The notes beneath the pieces are model-generated. The model saw only the letters and a list, made by a program, of their open reading frames with translations, was not told where the DNA came from and did no database searches. From contig JAJQJQ010000003.1 of NCBI GenBank assembly GCA_028622995.1, positions 8,060,001 to 8,124,000 of the forward strand: DNA of 64,000 nucleotides. The letters are read 5' to 3'. The position numbers and the translations under genes were made by a program. Each line of letters opens with the position of its first letter. Positions within the stretch are counted from its first letter, which is position 1. Positions 20,711-35,100 of this stretch are shown one piece after another. The stretch comes from Panagrolaimus kolymaensis (lineage: Eukaryota > Nematoda > Chromadorea > Rhabditida > Panagrolaimidae).

Positions 20711-23143
20711 TGAAAAAAAAAACGTAAAATAAAAAAGTAAAAAATTAAAATTAGCTAAATCAATACAAAAAAAAATAACGATAAACATCTTCTTTCTTTT
20801 TTTCTTTACTAAAACTTTAATTTCAAAATTCTTCTTTTTTCACGATGCAAGAATGACTCTTTAAAAAAAAGATGGGAGAGAAATAAATAAATAAAAAACA
20901 ACAACAACCGGTTTCAGGAAGAAGACGACGAAGAATAGAATACGATCATCAAGTTTAATAGCAAGCAAAAAGAAAGAAAGGTAGCGGAGAGAAAAATAAA
21001 GAATCTGACCTCGAAAATAAAATAAAAAACGTTGATATTTTCTACCTATGGCGCCGATGCTCAAAGTGAAGGGAAAAAAATCATTGCCTTTCCTATCGTT
21101 TTTTTTGGTATTGGAATGGCTTTTTTAGGCGTTGGCAAGGTTACTTCTTCTTACATTACCTCATGAAACTCAGGAGAGCCTTTTTTCGAAAAATTTCCTA
21201 GAAACTGAAACAGAAACAGAAAAATAAAATGAATGATGTTTTTTCATTTTCACGATATCCAAAAGAAAGAAAAATTTAAATAAAAGAGGGAGCGCGCGAA
21301 ATGGCATTTTTTGATTTATGACTTTCCTCATTTCACGAAAATGAAGGAACGAAGCTGGCAATAATTTTTAGGTTTGTTTTCAAAAGCTTTTTTTGTCTTT
21401 ATTTTCTGCGACATATGAAAAAAATCAAGTCTCATTAAAACAGTTAAACAACAAAACAAAACAAAAAAATAAAAATAGAAAAAAGAAATTAAAAAAGCAG
21501 CGACAATCAAGAAGTTGAATGAAAAAATATTTTCTTGTTTCTGGCTGCCAGCCACTACTACAACAGCCAGCAGGAGAAAAAAAACTTCTTCATCTTCAAG
21601 GTCGTAAAACGGAATAAAAAAAAGAATGCGCTTGATTTCATTTTTTTTTCAATTTCTTCAGATGGTTGAGAATAAGAAAAATTTCTGATGAGCAATGGTT
21701 GAAAAAAATATATAATAAATTTAAAAAAATAGATGGATGGAAAAGTGATTCCTGGAGCCTTTTTTTTCTTTGGAAGTTCTAAGTCGGTTGAGTGGACGAC
21801 GACAGTTCAAAAGGATGAAAGAGGCACAACAACTAAAAAAAACTTCTCTACAGAGCTGTCAGCCAGCCATGCATCAACAACAGCAACGGAAACTAATCAT
21901 TTTCGATGATGAGTGCGAGCCAGCCCGATCACGTCAAAATTACTGGTTTATAATACAAAAAAGTGACTGTCGTCGGTCGTCACATGGAATCAAAAAAAAA
22001 AAAATAAAAGAAAGAGAAAAGACCGGTCATGGCATTTTTTTGATATATCAAAAATATTTTTTAGAAGTAAAAAAACAAAATAATTTTAAACTAAAAAAAT
22101 TGGTCAAATTTATTTTTGTTTATTGCTGACCATCAACAAAAACAATAATGGATGGAATGAAATCCATATTTACGCCACAGCTCAAAATAATGATGATCAT
22201 GGAAAAACATAAACTCGAAAACAATGTTTTTGCGCAAGGCCACTCCATTCCTGCCAGCCAGTCGATTTCGCTTTATGGTTTCAAAAACGTGGAAATAAAA
22301 AGTTCAACCAACGACGCCCAACAACGTTTCATTTCATTTTATTTTATTTTCCTACTGACTGACCATTCACTTGAAATTTTCATTCAAATTTCATTCATTT
22401 ATTTCATGCTGAACATCATCGGCCATTCTTGTCTCTCTTTTTCCCGGTATCGTCGCCGTCGTCAAAAAAGAAAGAAGAGTGGACATAAACAATTGACCCA
22501 TATTTGAATTTTTCTCAAATTTTTTTATTTTTATTTTGTTTTGCGTCAGCCGATGACTCTTGTATTTTTTTTTCATGGATGGAAAAGATGAATGCCGGCC
22601 TTTTAGTGAAATCGCCGGTGAAAATTTTAAAACTATGTATATCCCGCGATATCTCACACAAATCTTTTCAAAAATCATCAAAAAGACGATAAAGGAAATA
22701 ATAAAAAAAAATGGAGATGGGAAGAAGGAATGATGCGAGATTATGATTGATCAACAACAATGGAAATTTTTATGTTTTCTTTTAACCCTTTTTTTTAAAC
22801 TTTTTATTACATTGGTTTTCATTTATAAAAATGGTGAAAAAATATATGAACGCTAGATTTTTAAGAAATTTTTACTAGAAAAGTCTAACTTTTTTTGTGT
22901 GGCTTTCTTCTACCTGATAATATACAAAACTTACCTTTTCTGGGCCTCGAAAAGAGTTGGAAACACTTATAGCTTTTTTTAAAACTTTTATTAACAATCA
23001 AAAAATATAAATAAACATAAAAAGACATCTAAAAAAATCTTTGAGATACATTCTATTCACTAGCGGGTTTGAGCAATTTAATTTTGACTATGTATGAGAT
23101 TCGTAGAAATTATTTTTTTAATGACAAAAATTTAAAACTTTTA
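20711..23143. other. Long intergenic region, no gene recognised
   Basis: Between the 5' end of the BRICHOS gene and the 3' end of the cadherin. It is A/T-rich with homopolymer runs. Open frames at 21770-22129 and 22148-22507 have low-complexity Lys/Arg/Gln composition, no splice context and no recognisable motif. Confidence 0.5.
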
Positions 23144-26100
23144 TTAACATTCAACTGAATTTGAATTTTGCTGTTGCTGCTGTTGTTGTTCATTTTTCAT
23201 TCGAGATAGTTGTGAGAAAACTTCAGTTAAAGGTTGGAATGAAGGTGCACGGCGGGAGCTCTAAAAAAATAGATGGAAGATGAAATTTATCTTTGAATAA
23301 AATCAAAGAATTGTCACATGCCTCTTGTTCCAGCGTTATTGGAATCAAAGACGATACCGAAATAGGATCATACCGATATCTAACATTATTTATGCGACTG
23401 CCTGGAGCAAGAATATCATCAACTTTCGCATAAATTAATTCACTTAATTCTGGGTCAAACCTTTCTGGAGCAGAAAAAGGCTTCCCTAAAACTGAGAGTT
23501 GATGGATTTGATTGGGATCAAGCCTGGTAGGAGTAACACCAATTTGAAGCAAATAATCCGTGACGCTACTGCTAATTGAAAGGGCATCAGGATCTATACC
23601 CGAATCAGGTTGAGATCTAACTGCAAATCCATCTGTGCAACTCGTCCTCATTGGATTATTACTATTTCGATCGCTGCTATTTGAAGAAGAAATCATCGAA
23701 AATGTTTTAGTTCTTTCATATGAAAGTGATGGAGCAAGTTTTCCAAATGATGGAGACATTCGATTTATATCTGCCATCACAGCAATATTTCCTTTTGCAA
23801 CACTATAAACTTGCTTTTGAGGTTTTTCCTTTCGATTTTTGCTTTTGAAATATATGCAACAAACAATGCAGCATAAAAGTGATAATAAAATGATGAATAA
23901 AATTCCAACTGCAAGAATATATTTGTTTAAAGTTTGCAAACCAAAAATATTTGTGGCTTTTATAGAATTTGGTGAAGCAGCCTAAAAAATTATTTTTTTT
24001 TAAAAATAATTAGAAAATATTTTACAAAAGTTTACCTCCAAATATACTGTAGCTCTTGAATGTTGTGTAAGTCCACTGGAAGCAATAACCGTAATTTGTT
24101 CGATGCTTTTATTTGCTGGGAAAGGTTCGCGTAAGACTAAAACTCCCGAATCTGGATCAATTCCAATGTAAGAAATACTTTGATCATCAGGAATGGAATA
24201 ATATACTTTTCCATCTGGACCTATATCATCATCCGTCGCATAAACATTTCCAATTCGTTGTCCAACTTCAGCATTAAATGTAATTTCAAAAGTGTATGAA
24301 GATTTAGAAAAAACTGGAGCAAATTCATCCACTCCAATTATCGTTATTTCCACTGGAACCACGGCTGATCGATGTCTGGCATCTTTGACAGTAATCATAA
24401 ATTCATAATTATTTTTTCTTTCATAATCTAATTCGCCTTTAAGAAATACTTCGCCTGTATGAGTTTCTATAGTGAAAATTTCATCGTTGTCAGAAATGGA
24501 ATATCTCCAATTTTGACCAACATAATCCCATTTATTATGAGCTTGAGCTTTAAGGACTACACTTCCCATTTGAGCATTTTCATAAATATATTTATGATAA
24601 ACGGGAACAGCGAACATTGGAGCACTTCCAGACCAAGTATCAATGTTAAAAGAAAGTTGAGCAAAATGGACATTCCAAAGTGGCGGGGAGCCATTGTCAG
24701 ATGCGATAAAGGTCAAATTAAAATTATTTACACCTGGATTTTCGTAAAGTTCTTCATCATCCCAATGATCATAAAGAATTGCGCCAGAAATGGAATCAAT
24801 TCGAATTATATTTCGTTGATTTCCATCCAAAATTGAATAACGAATACGGGAATTATCGGCATTGTCGTTGTCATTGTCAAGATCCGTGGCCATCAAACGA
24901 CCAAGAATTGCGCCTTTTTTCATTTGTTCATCAATTTTAATTATTTTCGTGGAACTTGAATCAAAAATTGGGGCATTATCATTGATATCTGAGACTTGTA
25001 TTATCACAGTGGAAATGCTTTTTGGTTTAGAGTTGCTTGGAATTCCATTTTCTTCAATCATTAATCCAACTTTAAATTTATATTCTTTCATAGATTCTCG
25101 ATCGACTTTTTGCAGCAGCAATAATTGGCCATTATTAGATAAATGAAAAATATCCAAATAAGCTGAATCCAATATTTGAAGCGAGACTCCTTCATAATCC
25201 ACGGGAGTTAAGTTCTTTAATTCGATTTGACCAAATGGCAAAAACAATGGATAATTTTCTGCAACAATAAATGAATATTTGTCATTTTTAAGTTCAGCAA
25301 TTTGATGAGTAATATTTTGAACAAATTGAATTTGAACTGTAGCAAAAGAAGAAAGTTTTGGATTTCCACGATCCACCGCTCGAATTGGTGCAAAATAAAC
25401 TTCTTCTTTAAGAGTATTTTTTAATCGAAGTTCACCGGTTTTACTATCAATTCGAAGAAGATTTGAAGAATTATCGATAATTTCATAACGAAATTCACCA
25501 TTTGGACCTTCATCGGGGTCGATTGCAGATACTTTTCCAATGATGTCATTTTTCATTGAATTTGGTGAAACTTTAAATTTATATAATTCTGCGGTGAATT
25601 TGGGAGGATTATCATTTACATCCAAAACATTCACAGTGAAATTGGCTTTAACAATATGGATTCCATCAAAAACTTGAATTCCAACAACAATGGATTTTGT
25701 AGTTTCATAATCGAGTGGCTCCTTTAAATAAATAGCACCAGAAAATCGTCCAATATAAAAATAATCATTTGGTGGTATTAACATATATTCCAAATCAATA
25801 TCTGCATCCACATCATTGGCGGTCACGGTGGTAATAAGACTTCCAAGAGCCAAATTTTCTGGAACTTTGCGATCTTTGATCGGAGAAAATGATGGAGCAT
25901 TGTCATTAACATCGAGAACTCTAATTTCTATAATAGTTTCGGCTGCTTTTATATATTGCCCCGTCGCCATAACTTTTAAAGTGTAAAGTGTTTGAATTTC
26001 AGCATCGAGTTCTTCCGCGGTTCGAAGGTAGCCTTCTTCATCGATAGAAAATGCTGAATCATAATTTCCTTCGACGATGCTCAAAGTCAAAGGAACATCC

Positions 26101-29100
26101 GTGAAAATTTTATTTGAAGTTTCAATTTTCATTATTTTTGTATTTTTTGGTAAACCTTCTGCCACATAAGTAATATATTTTTGTTGTAAAAATTTAGGTT
26201 GGCCACGAAGGAATCCTTTGGTGGTTCGTTTCCATAAAACTCTCAAATTTTGTTCAGTACTTTTTGTAACTTTGTTTCCATAATCTTCAGCCAAAACTTT
26301 TAAAATAAATTCTGGTTTAGAAAATGAATAATCTCTTGCAAAAATTAAATCTCCAGTATCAGGATCAATATCCAAAGTTCCACTTGGATCATCTTTAATT
26401 GAATATTTAACTAAACCATTATCACCTTCATCCTCATCGGTTGCTATGAATCTTAAAAAAAATATGTATTTTTTTAAAGTTATCGAAAATAATTTTACTT
26501 TAAAAGGAGCGACGGAACTTGTAAAACATCACTGATTTCAATAACTTGCAAATTAATTGGGCTAAATTTCGGCGCATTATCATTTTCATCTGCGACCATG
26601 ACTCTAACTGTACAAACATCAGCTCTTTTTGGCATATTAGTATCCGAAACAGAAATAATCAAAAAATGTTCTGATTTTTTTTCGCGATCAAGTTCCTTGC
26701 ATGAAATCATTCCCGTTGTTTCATTAATTCCAAATAAACCATCTGAGCCACCTAAAATTTCTCAATAAAAAATTTTTTTTAAAGTAAAGAAAGTTTTGCA
26801 AACCTTCGATGTGATAAAAGAAAGGATTAGAAGTTTCATTAATTTCTTGATATGCAAATATTTGCATCATATTTGGTATAGACATATTTTCTCTAATCGT
26901 AATATTTCCACATGAATTTTGATTAATTTTTGGGCCATCAAAAAAGCTGTCACCAATATTAACGATAACACTAGCATAATCTGTAGAATTTACAGATACC
27001 GAAGTTGCAAAAACTAAAATTAATTTTTTATGTAAGTTTTTTTCTGGGATTAAAAACTTACTAATGAGTCGATAAATTCCATTTTTTATTGTTCCACTGG
27101 TCCTTAAAATTCCATCAGTTTCACCCATTTGGAAGTATGCTGGCTTTTGAGATCCATACAATCCAAATTTAATATTTCCATTATGATGATTTTCAGTTCG
27201 AAGAAAATTATTTACAACTGTGCCAGGAATTGGAGATGAACCAAGTTTAAAATTGAAAGCAGATTTTTCGAAATAACCCCATTCCACGGAATTGTGTTCA
27301 ACAAAAATTGTAAATTGTTGATCAGAAAATCGAGTGCTTGAGCTAATATCCATGGCTCGAATTGTGAGTTTCGTGGTTGATTCAACATTTTGTCTCAAAT
27401 ACAGAGCCCCAGAAGTTTGGTTGAGGAAAAAGTTGTTTTCTTCATTTCCAGAAAGAATTTTATAAATTAAAGTTCCATATTCGCCGGAATCAATATCGGT
27501 GGCAACAAAATAATGAATTGGTTGAGAATAATTAAAAATGGATGCCCATCGAATTGTGATATTATTGAAGCTTTTAAAAGCAGGCGAATTATCATTTGTG
27601 TCGATAACATTGATAAAAACTGTGGTTTGACTTCTTCGTCTATCGGATGATTGATTTGCAGAATCTTCAGCTTCAACGACGAAAAAATATTTGGGTTTCT
27701 AAAAAAGCAATTTTTTAATAAAAATTATTTAACCTTTAAAAAAATTTTTACCACATGAAAATGTAAAGTTTTTTGTAAAAATATTTCTCCAGTTTTAATA
27801 TTTATGCTAAAATCTTTAATTGAACCCAAAATTCGATATTTAACAATTCCATTGTTTCCTTCATCCTCGTCGAGAGCTTCGACTCTGCCAATGATACTTC
27901 CAATTTGGGAATTTTCAAGCACATTGAAAGTATAATTATTTGTTGTAACAAATTTAGGTGAATGATTATTTGAATCATCCAATTCAAAAATGAGGGTCAT
28001 TTCTTTTTTATTTGCTGCATTTAAATTTTGTTTTTGTACTTTCATTTGAACGATAGAAGCATTATTGTAATCCAACCTTCGAGCTAAATACACACTTCCA
28101 GTTTTTTCGTCCACTTCAAAAGTGGGATTCTATAAACAAAACTTTCAATAAAAAACATTGCAAAAAATAAATTTTTAAAACATACATTTTTAATTAGCGA
28201 ATAATATGAATCTGTTAAAGCTCTTTGTTGTGGCTGCGACAAAGTCAATAATTTTGTTCCGATGACTGTAGTTTCTTTAATTTTTGTTACAATCGTTTCA
28301 TTATCCGGCGTTGATAAATGATGCAAACGAATAATAAAAGATAAATATTTTTTGCGACCTTGTAAATCTGCTATTGCAACTGTGAGAGGTTGAGGCTTTT
28401 CAAATTTGAGCTCATCTAATTCTTGTTTGAGGAATATTGTGCCATTATGAATTTCGAAAAATTCAGAGACGCCTAAAAATAATTTTTTTCGTTTTTTTCT
28501 TCTTTTTTTGTGAATAAAATTACCGCTTTTTTCTATTGTCCATTGATGAGCATTAGAAGCTGTAATTTCCACAATTTTTATTCCGGGACCATCTGAGGTG
28601 CTAATCCTCAAAGTTCTATCGATAGGTTCCAATAACTCAACATCAGATTTAGTTTCATCCAATTCAATAATAATTGTGCAAACAGCTGGTCTCGGTTTAG
28701 CCCCTTGATCTTCAGCAATTACAGCAAGTTGAAATGGAGATTTAAAAGCTCCTTGTCGAATTCTTTTTTTTAATATAACTTCTCCAGTTCTTTGAACTTC
28801 AAAAAATTCATTTGGTTGTTGAAGTCGATATACCACAGTTCCATTAAGGCCGGCATCAGGATCAAAGGCTTCAAGTTGGCCAATAATTTCTTTTGGATTT
28901 AAAAATTCGGAGACTCGAAGTTTTGACATATTTATGCAATTTGGGGTATTATCATTAATATCGAGAATACGGATATGGATGGAAGTGTTAGTACTTAGCG
29001 ATGGCTAAAAATTCCAATAAATAAAAAAATTATTTAATTAACAAAAAATTTCTTACATTTCCTTTATCTTCTGCTAAAACTATAAAAGAATAATCTTGTT

Positions 29101-32100
29101 TTGTTTCTCGATCCAAAAGCTGCCTAACAAATAATTCGCCTGTTTTGGAATTTATTCCAAAATCAATAACTCTTTCATCAATAAATTTATACGAAATTTG
29201 TCCATTATTTTCGCTGTCTTTATCAATGGCTTTTAAAAACCCTATTGAAGTCATTAAAGGTGCATCTTCGGGAATTTCAAAATCATATAATTGATTTTCA
29301 AATTCTGGTGCATTATCATTGACATCCAAAACATTCAAATTCACGACAGCTAAACTCGCTTTCGGTGGAATTCCTTGATCTTGAGCTCGAATGGTGATTT
29401 TATATTTTTTGGTTTTTTCGAAGTCCAATGGTGCAGCGAGAAGTAATTGGCCGGTGAGAGGACGTACAATAATGGGGCAAACAGGTTCACTTTTAATAAG
29501 TTCATAAGTAACTTTTCCATTTTCATGTTTATCTTTATCTATCGCTTGAACAGCAAAAAATGGTTCATGAATTGCAAAATTTTCTGCTACATTCGTTTCA
29601 ACTTCAGCCATATCAAATTCTGGAGCATTGTCGTTGGTGTCATGGATGCGAATTTTGATTTGTGAAAAGCTTGCACAATTATCGCTCGCCCGAGCTTCGA
29701 TGTTGAGTAAGACAACATCATTTTTATCTGCATCTTGCTCTTTGGAAACTATAAGTTTGCCAGATTTTGAATCAAGTTGAAATTTGCCATTATTTCCAGA
29801 AACAATTTTATATGTCAGCGCTCGAGATGAAATAGCTTCAACCGTGCCTATCACGATTCCAGGTAAAATATCTTCGCTGATTGTAAATTCATAAAGTCCT
29901 CGAGCAAAATGAGGGCAATTTATTTCAGCGGATAAAACTTGAACTTGAATATTTGCAGGGGTTTGACTTGTGAGGCCTCCAGCATCTTTTGCAATAACTC
30001 TGAGATTAAGTATTTTTCCACCAAATGAAAATAATGGTTTATCTGAATATAGTCTGCCATTGTGGGAATCAATGTGGAAAAAGCCTTCATCGTTTTCAAT
30101 TTGGTAGTGAACCTAAAAAAATTTGCTATTGAGATTTGTATTTTTTTTTTTGGTTTTCTACCTCTCCAAATTTTCCTTGATCTTCATCAAACGCCTGAAC
30201 ATTTAATAATGCTGTGCCAATTGGCAAATCTTCATAAACTGTTATATTATATGTTTGTGGATCAAATATTGGACTATTATCATTTACATCTTCGATGATA
30301 ATATTGACCAAAGTTGACGATGACCGTTCAGCTGTAAATTAAATTTAATTATTTACTTTTTTATTTCCTGTTTTTGTTCCCTCAAATTTTCTCAGTTTTG
30401 TAAAAAAAATTTTGGTCGTCCATTTTTTTTTACTTCTTTCCTTGCATAATAATTTTTATCTTAGCATCCAATTCATTTCTCATCCTTCGATAATTGAATT
30501 TCTATATAACTCAGCGGTGGCAAAAAAAGGCGACGACGACGACAAACAGCAACAACAACAATTGGTTAGTTGATTTGCATAAAATTTTCATTATAGAAGA
30601 AATAACAACATGTTGCTCCTCTTTTATTTTGAAGGAAGTTTTTCTTTCCTTCTTTAACGCTTGAGTAAATAAAAAATTAAAGTGCAATAAAAAAATAAAA
30701 TCTTGCCTCAAAAGCCAACTTTTTAAAAATTTCGCAAAAAAATGTGTTCATAATAATTAAATAATTAAATTACCTGCATTGGTTGCAAAAACAGTTAATT
30801 GATATCTAGAAATCGTTTCAAAATCCAAAGATTTTTGTAAGCAAATTTTTCCATTGGTTGAATCAAGTTTAAATATTTCATTATTATTATTATTTGTTGA
30901 TGATTCTTTGAATGAATAATGCACCTTATTGTTTTTGTTGTTGCTATTGAGAGTGACATTGCCGCCGCATGAATTGTCATTTGCTACAACCTAAAAAAAG
31001 TTTTTTTCTTGTTGTCTCGGTCGTCGTCTTTTGTTTTACATAGTTTAAATAATGTTATTGGGTTATGGATTTGTGAGAAAAAAAGATTTTTTGCTTTCAA
31101 GGTTTCTTAGTTCCTTCTTTTTTCTTTCTAATTTTTGCATTTTTTCGCTTTCCCATATTCAAAGGTCATATGTACAAAAAAAAATTTGGAGGTAATAGCT
31201 TTCGAGTTTTATTTTTCTTTTGAAATCAAAAAAGCAAATTATACCTTTGCAAGGTGAAAATAAATTATTTTTTCAAAACTTTCTGAAGCTTTTTCATTTT
31301 CTTCGAAGAATATGAAAAAAAAGAAAGTTTTTATTTTGACAAAATCAATGCAAAATTATTACTTAAGGCACTATAAAGGTTGTCATGGATACACTTCTCA
31401 AAAAAAATTTCTGCCGAAAATGAAAAAACTTTTTTTTAACTTGTAGTTTGTCATTTATTTTTTTGTCTTTCAAAGTAAAAAAAAGAATAAAGAAAAAAAA
31501 GAGAATTAGTTTAACCCAGGTACAAAAGGAATTAATATAAATAAAAAATTTCTTTGTTCCTTTCTACTTATTGATAGACGGCTGGCTTAGACTTAAAAAT
31601 ATCTATTTATCTCTCTATTTAAAGCTTTTGAGAATTGCTTGCTTATTTTTTTTCAAACGCCGCTATTTTTACGACCACCTTTTTTCAGGGCATAAAAAGA
31701 AAGAAAAGACGTGTCCAATAACGACAGAATTTGATTCATAATGAGCTCCCTAGCGATGCCATTACTGATTATCAATCTTGGTGGAGAAATGAGTTATATA
31801 TTAGAGCAAAGATTACAAGCTCAAAATGTTATTGAAGATAAAAGTGTAAAAGTTTTACATGAAATTATTTCAGCAATGTTAAATAAAAATTTCTTAAAAA
31901 AACTTTTTTATCCTCAACCTTTAACCACGCGAACTTCAGTTCGGCAATTATTTGAAAAAATTGCTCATTCAAGTATAATGAGGCTTAATGATGCTAGGTA
32001 AGTCGTCTGACTTGACTGACTCAGATAAAATTTATGGAAAACGAAAATGCTATAAATATTTTTTTTATTTTTTTAAGCATGGATAAATTATTTGATTTAA

Positions 32101-35100
32101 TGACTATGGCAGTAAAATATCAAATTGTTATGGTTCGACACCCATATGAATTATTTAATGTAACCCTAAATCATTTGGATGGAATTCGAGCGGTTATGAA
32201 AGGAAATGACAGTATTACAGATTGCTTAGATTTTGCATATCAAATGGTATGTTGTTGTGTCTTAACCTTAAAACCCGACTAAAAAGACTAAAGTATTATT
32301 CTAAAAAGAAAAGTAGTAATAAAATGAAATAAATTAAATCCTTTTTTTTAATAATTATTTTCAGTTAAGACAAATTTATTTTACTTTACCTGAATGGAAA
32401 ATGGCATTGATACGACACACAATGCTTTCGTTTTTTCAGGTTTGTTCTTCGCTCGTTTTTTTTATTTGCGTGACTTTGGTCTTTTCCATTTTTTCATTAA
32501 ATTTTAATTATCTAAAAGCTGTTTTTTTTAAGTCACTATTTTTAAGGACGCAAAAGTTAAAGTATCAATTTTGATGCGAGAAGATAAACAAAATCGTGAA
32601 GGCGATTTTAATATAAATCAAAATCCTGTGTTACTTCCTCCACGAGCAAACATTCCTGGAACCATTCGGTATTACACTAACGGAGAATTTCTAAACTCGA
32701 CACCTTTTCCTTTGCCTTCGCTGTATTCTTCGAGTCCAATCACTAATGAAGAATACGATAAACGTCTAGGAATGGAAGTCACAGATCGTGGAACCACGTT
32801 GGGACATAATATGTATGCGGCCTTAAATGAAGGGGTCCAAGTAAAAAAAACCCATTTTTACTTCTAAATTATTTTTTGGAAGCTCAATTTCAGGTAAAAG
32901 GAGGAACGGGTGGTCGAGAAGATGCCCAACCTTCTGGTCCTTTGAGAGATGAACTAAGTTTATTGACGAAACTTTTAACAAGCGGCAGTAATAATAAAGA
33001 TAATCCATCTTCTCAACAAGTTGTTCTAAGCCTTTTTGATGATGACGACGATGATGATGATGGAAGTGGTGGACCGAACAAGAAAAAGGGCTCCAAAACC
33101 AATGGATCATCTTCAACTACAGTGGGAAAAGTAAAAATAAGCAAAACTTCAAGGCCTCTTGATAGTGCTATGAAAGAAGTAAGTTTTTTTCCTTTTATCA
33201 AAGCAAAACACTTCTCTTTGAAGAAGGAAAAAAAGTGGCGGGAACAACAATAGATTGTCATTTTTCATGTTTTTGCAGCAGCACCCTCCATTTTTTTGTG
33301 TGTGTGTTAGTTTTGCCATTTTCAACGCTTCTTTTTTTATTCAAAAAAAGATGAGAACTTTTGTGTTGAATTTTTAAATTTTTGGCATTTTTGATGACAA
33401 ATAGCTCTCTTGCGAGCAATTAATCATCCTTATTTTTATTCTTCTGCATTGCATCTTTTTTTTCTCGCAGCTATGTTGCGGCTAAAGCGCATTGGTCAGT
33501 TTTTGGATTGAATAAGCATCCTTCCCAAGTGACCACCACAACCACCACCATAAAACCCAAAAACTTGACAATCCTATTAACTTATAAGGCGAGAAAAGGC
33601 ACGAAGGAAAGAAGCAATGTAAATATCCTCAATTTTTTTTTAAAAGAATTATGATGAGTGGAAGAAATTCAAATTTTATGAAAAAGAAAAAAGAAAATTA
33701 AAAAGTTAATAAATAATAATAAAATTTTTTAGCTTTCAATTCGACCAACTTCGAAAAAGGGTAAAGGCGAAAACTTTGCAAATTTGATGGAAGAAGCCTC
33801 AGCTTCAACAACTCAAAAACCTCGATCTTTCTCAACCGCCAAAAAGAGGAGCGACAGTGCAAAAGGAACAAGAACGCCATCTCGAAATGGATCAGCAAAG
33901 AAAAAATAATAAATAAAAAAATACAAAACAAGAAACTTTTAGCTTTAAAAAACTTTTTTTTAAAATTTGTAAAAAATAAAAAACAAACTTGTAAAAGACA
34001 TGTTGAAATTTCTGCATCTTCTTTTATTGTAATTTCATAAAGAGATTTTTCAAATATTGGTGGTTTTGAATCTGAATCAATAATATTTACAATAACTTTC
34101 ACGGATGAATTTAGCGAAGGATTTCCATTATCTGTGGCAATAACATCAAATTCAATTTGATTTCCAATTGTGCAATCTATTTCTTTTTTAGCAAAAAGAA
34201 TGCCAGTTTCAGGTTCGATATCAAAAAATTTATTTGAATCGAGTGAATATCGAATTCTTGCATTTTCTCCGGCATCATAATCTTCAGCAATAAATCGATA
34301 AATATCTTGTGAAGGATCTTCTCCATTTTGTCGATTAAAAATAATAGAGAATTCTGTGGCATTCCATTTTGGCGGATTATCATTTACATCGAGAATTTCC
34401 ACTATAATTGGATGATCAAGGATTATATCTTGATCGGAACCAGAAAGAGCAAATTGGACATGAAGTTCTGGAGTGACTTCACGATCGATTGGACCACAAA
34501 CCAAAACTAAATAAATCGAAGGGGAATCTGTTTGTTTTAAACATAGAGATTTGACTCCAGCCAAACGCAAACTAAAAATAGTTTTTGAATATCTTTTTAA
34601 AAAGCTTAAAGCTATACCTTTCGCTACCATAATCCCTCACAGAAATTCGCGCCAATACATAACCAAGAGTTAAGCCTTCACTAATTCTTGGAGATCCATC
34701 CTCGGTCAACCACACCACGCTCAAATCATATTTTGAAGCTCCAGCTGCAGAGCTTTCAACATTTATCGTAACAAATACTGTGGATTCCAATGGTTGAGGA
34801 ACGCCATGATCTGCAGCAATAACAATTAGCTCGTAAGTAGTTCCAGGAGTTAATGGCACAGAATCAAAAAGAATATCACCATTTTGTGAATCAATTTTAA
34901 AAGGAATTATTCCTTGTGTATTAAATTGATTTTCAGCTAACCGATAACTTATTTTTGCATTTTCTTCCGCATCCATGTCTCTTGCTTGCACGGTTAAAAC
35001 TTTAGTTCCAATCGTTGCGTTCGAAGTTATTTGAGCTGAATATCGAGAATGTATAAATTCTGGTGCATTATCATTTGCATCCAAAACAATTACGTGAACA

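Noticed and set aside
21770..22507. Two plus-strand open frames of 119 codons each
   Set aside because: Low-complexity Lys/Arg/Gln-rich translation, no splice context, no motif, and located in A/T-rich intergenic DNA.
24459..25146. Plus-strand frames opposite the cadherin
   Set aside because: They are antisense shadows of cadherin exons whose minus-strand frame shows clear DxNDN repeats.
30505..30570. GACGACGACGACAAACAGCAACAACAAC simple repeat
   Set aside because: Short, imperfect microsatellite inside a cadherin intron; not a coding or structured element.
33013..33261. Minus-strand frame with Ser/Leu runs inside OSCP1
   Set aside because: It is the antisense of the poly-Asp codons of OSCP1; the runs come from GAT/GAC repeats.
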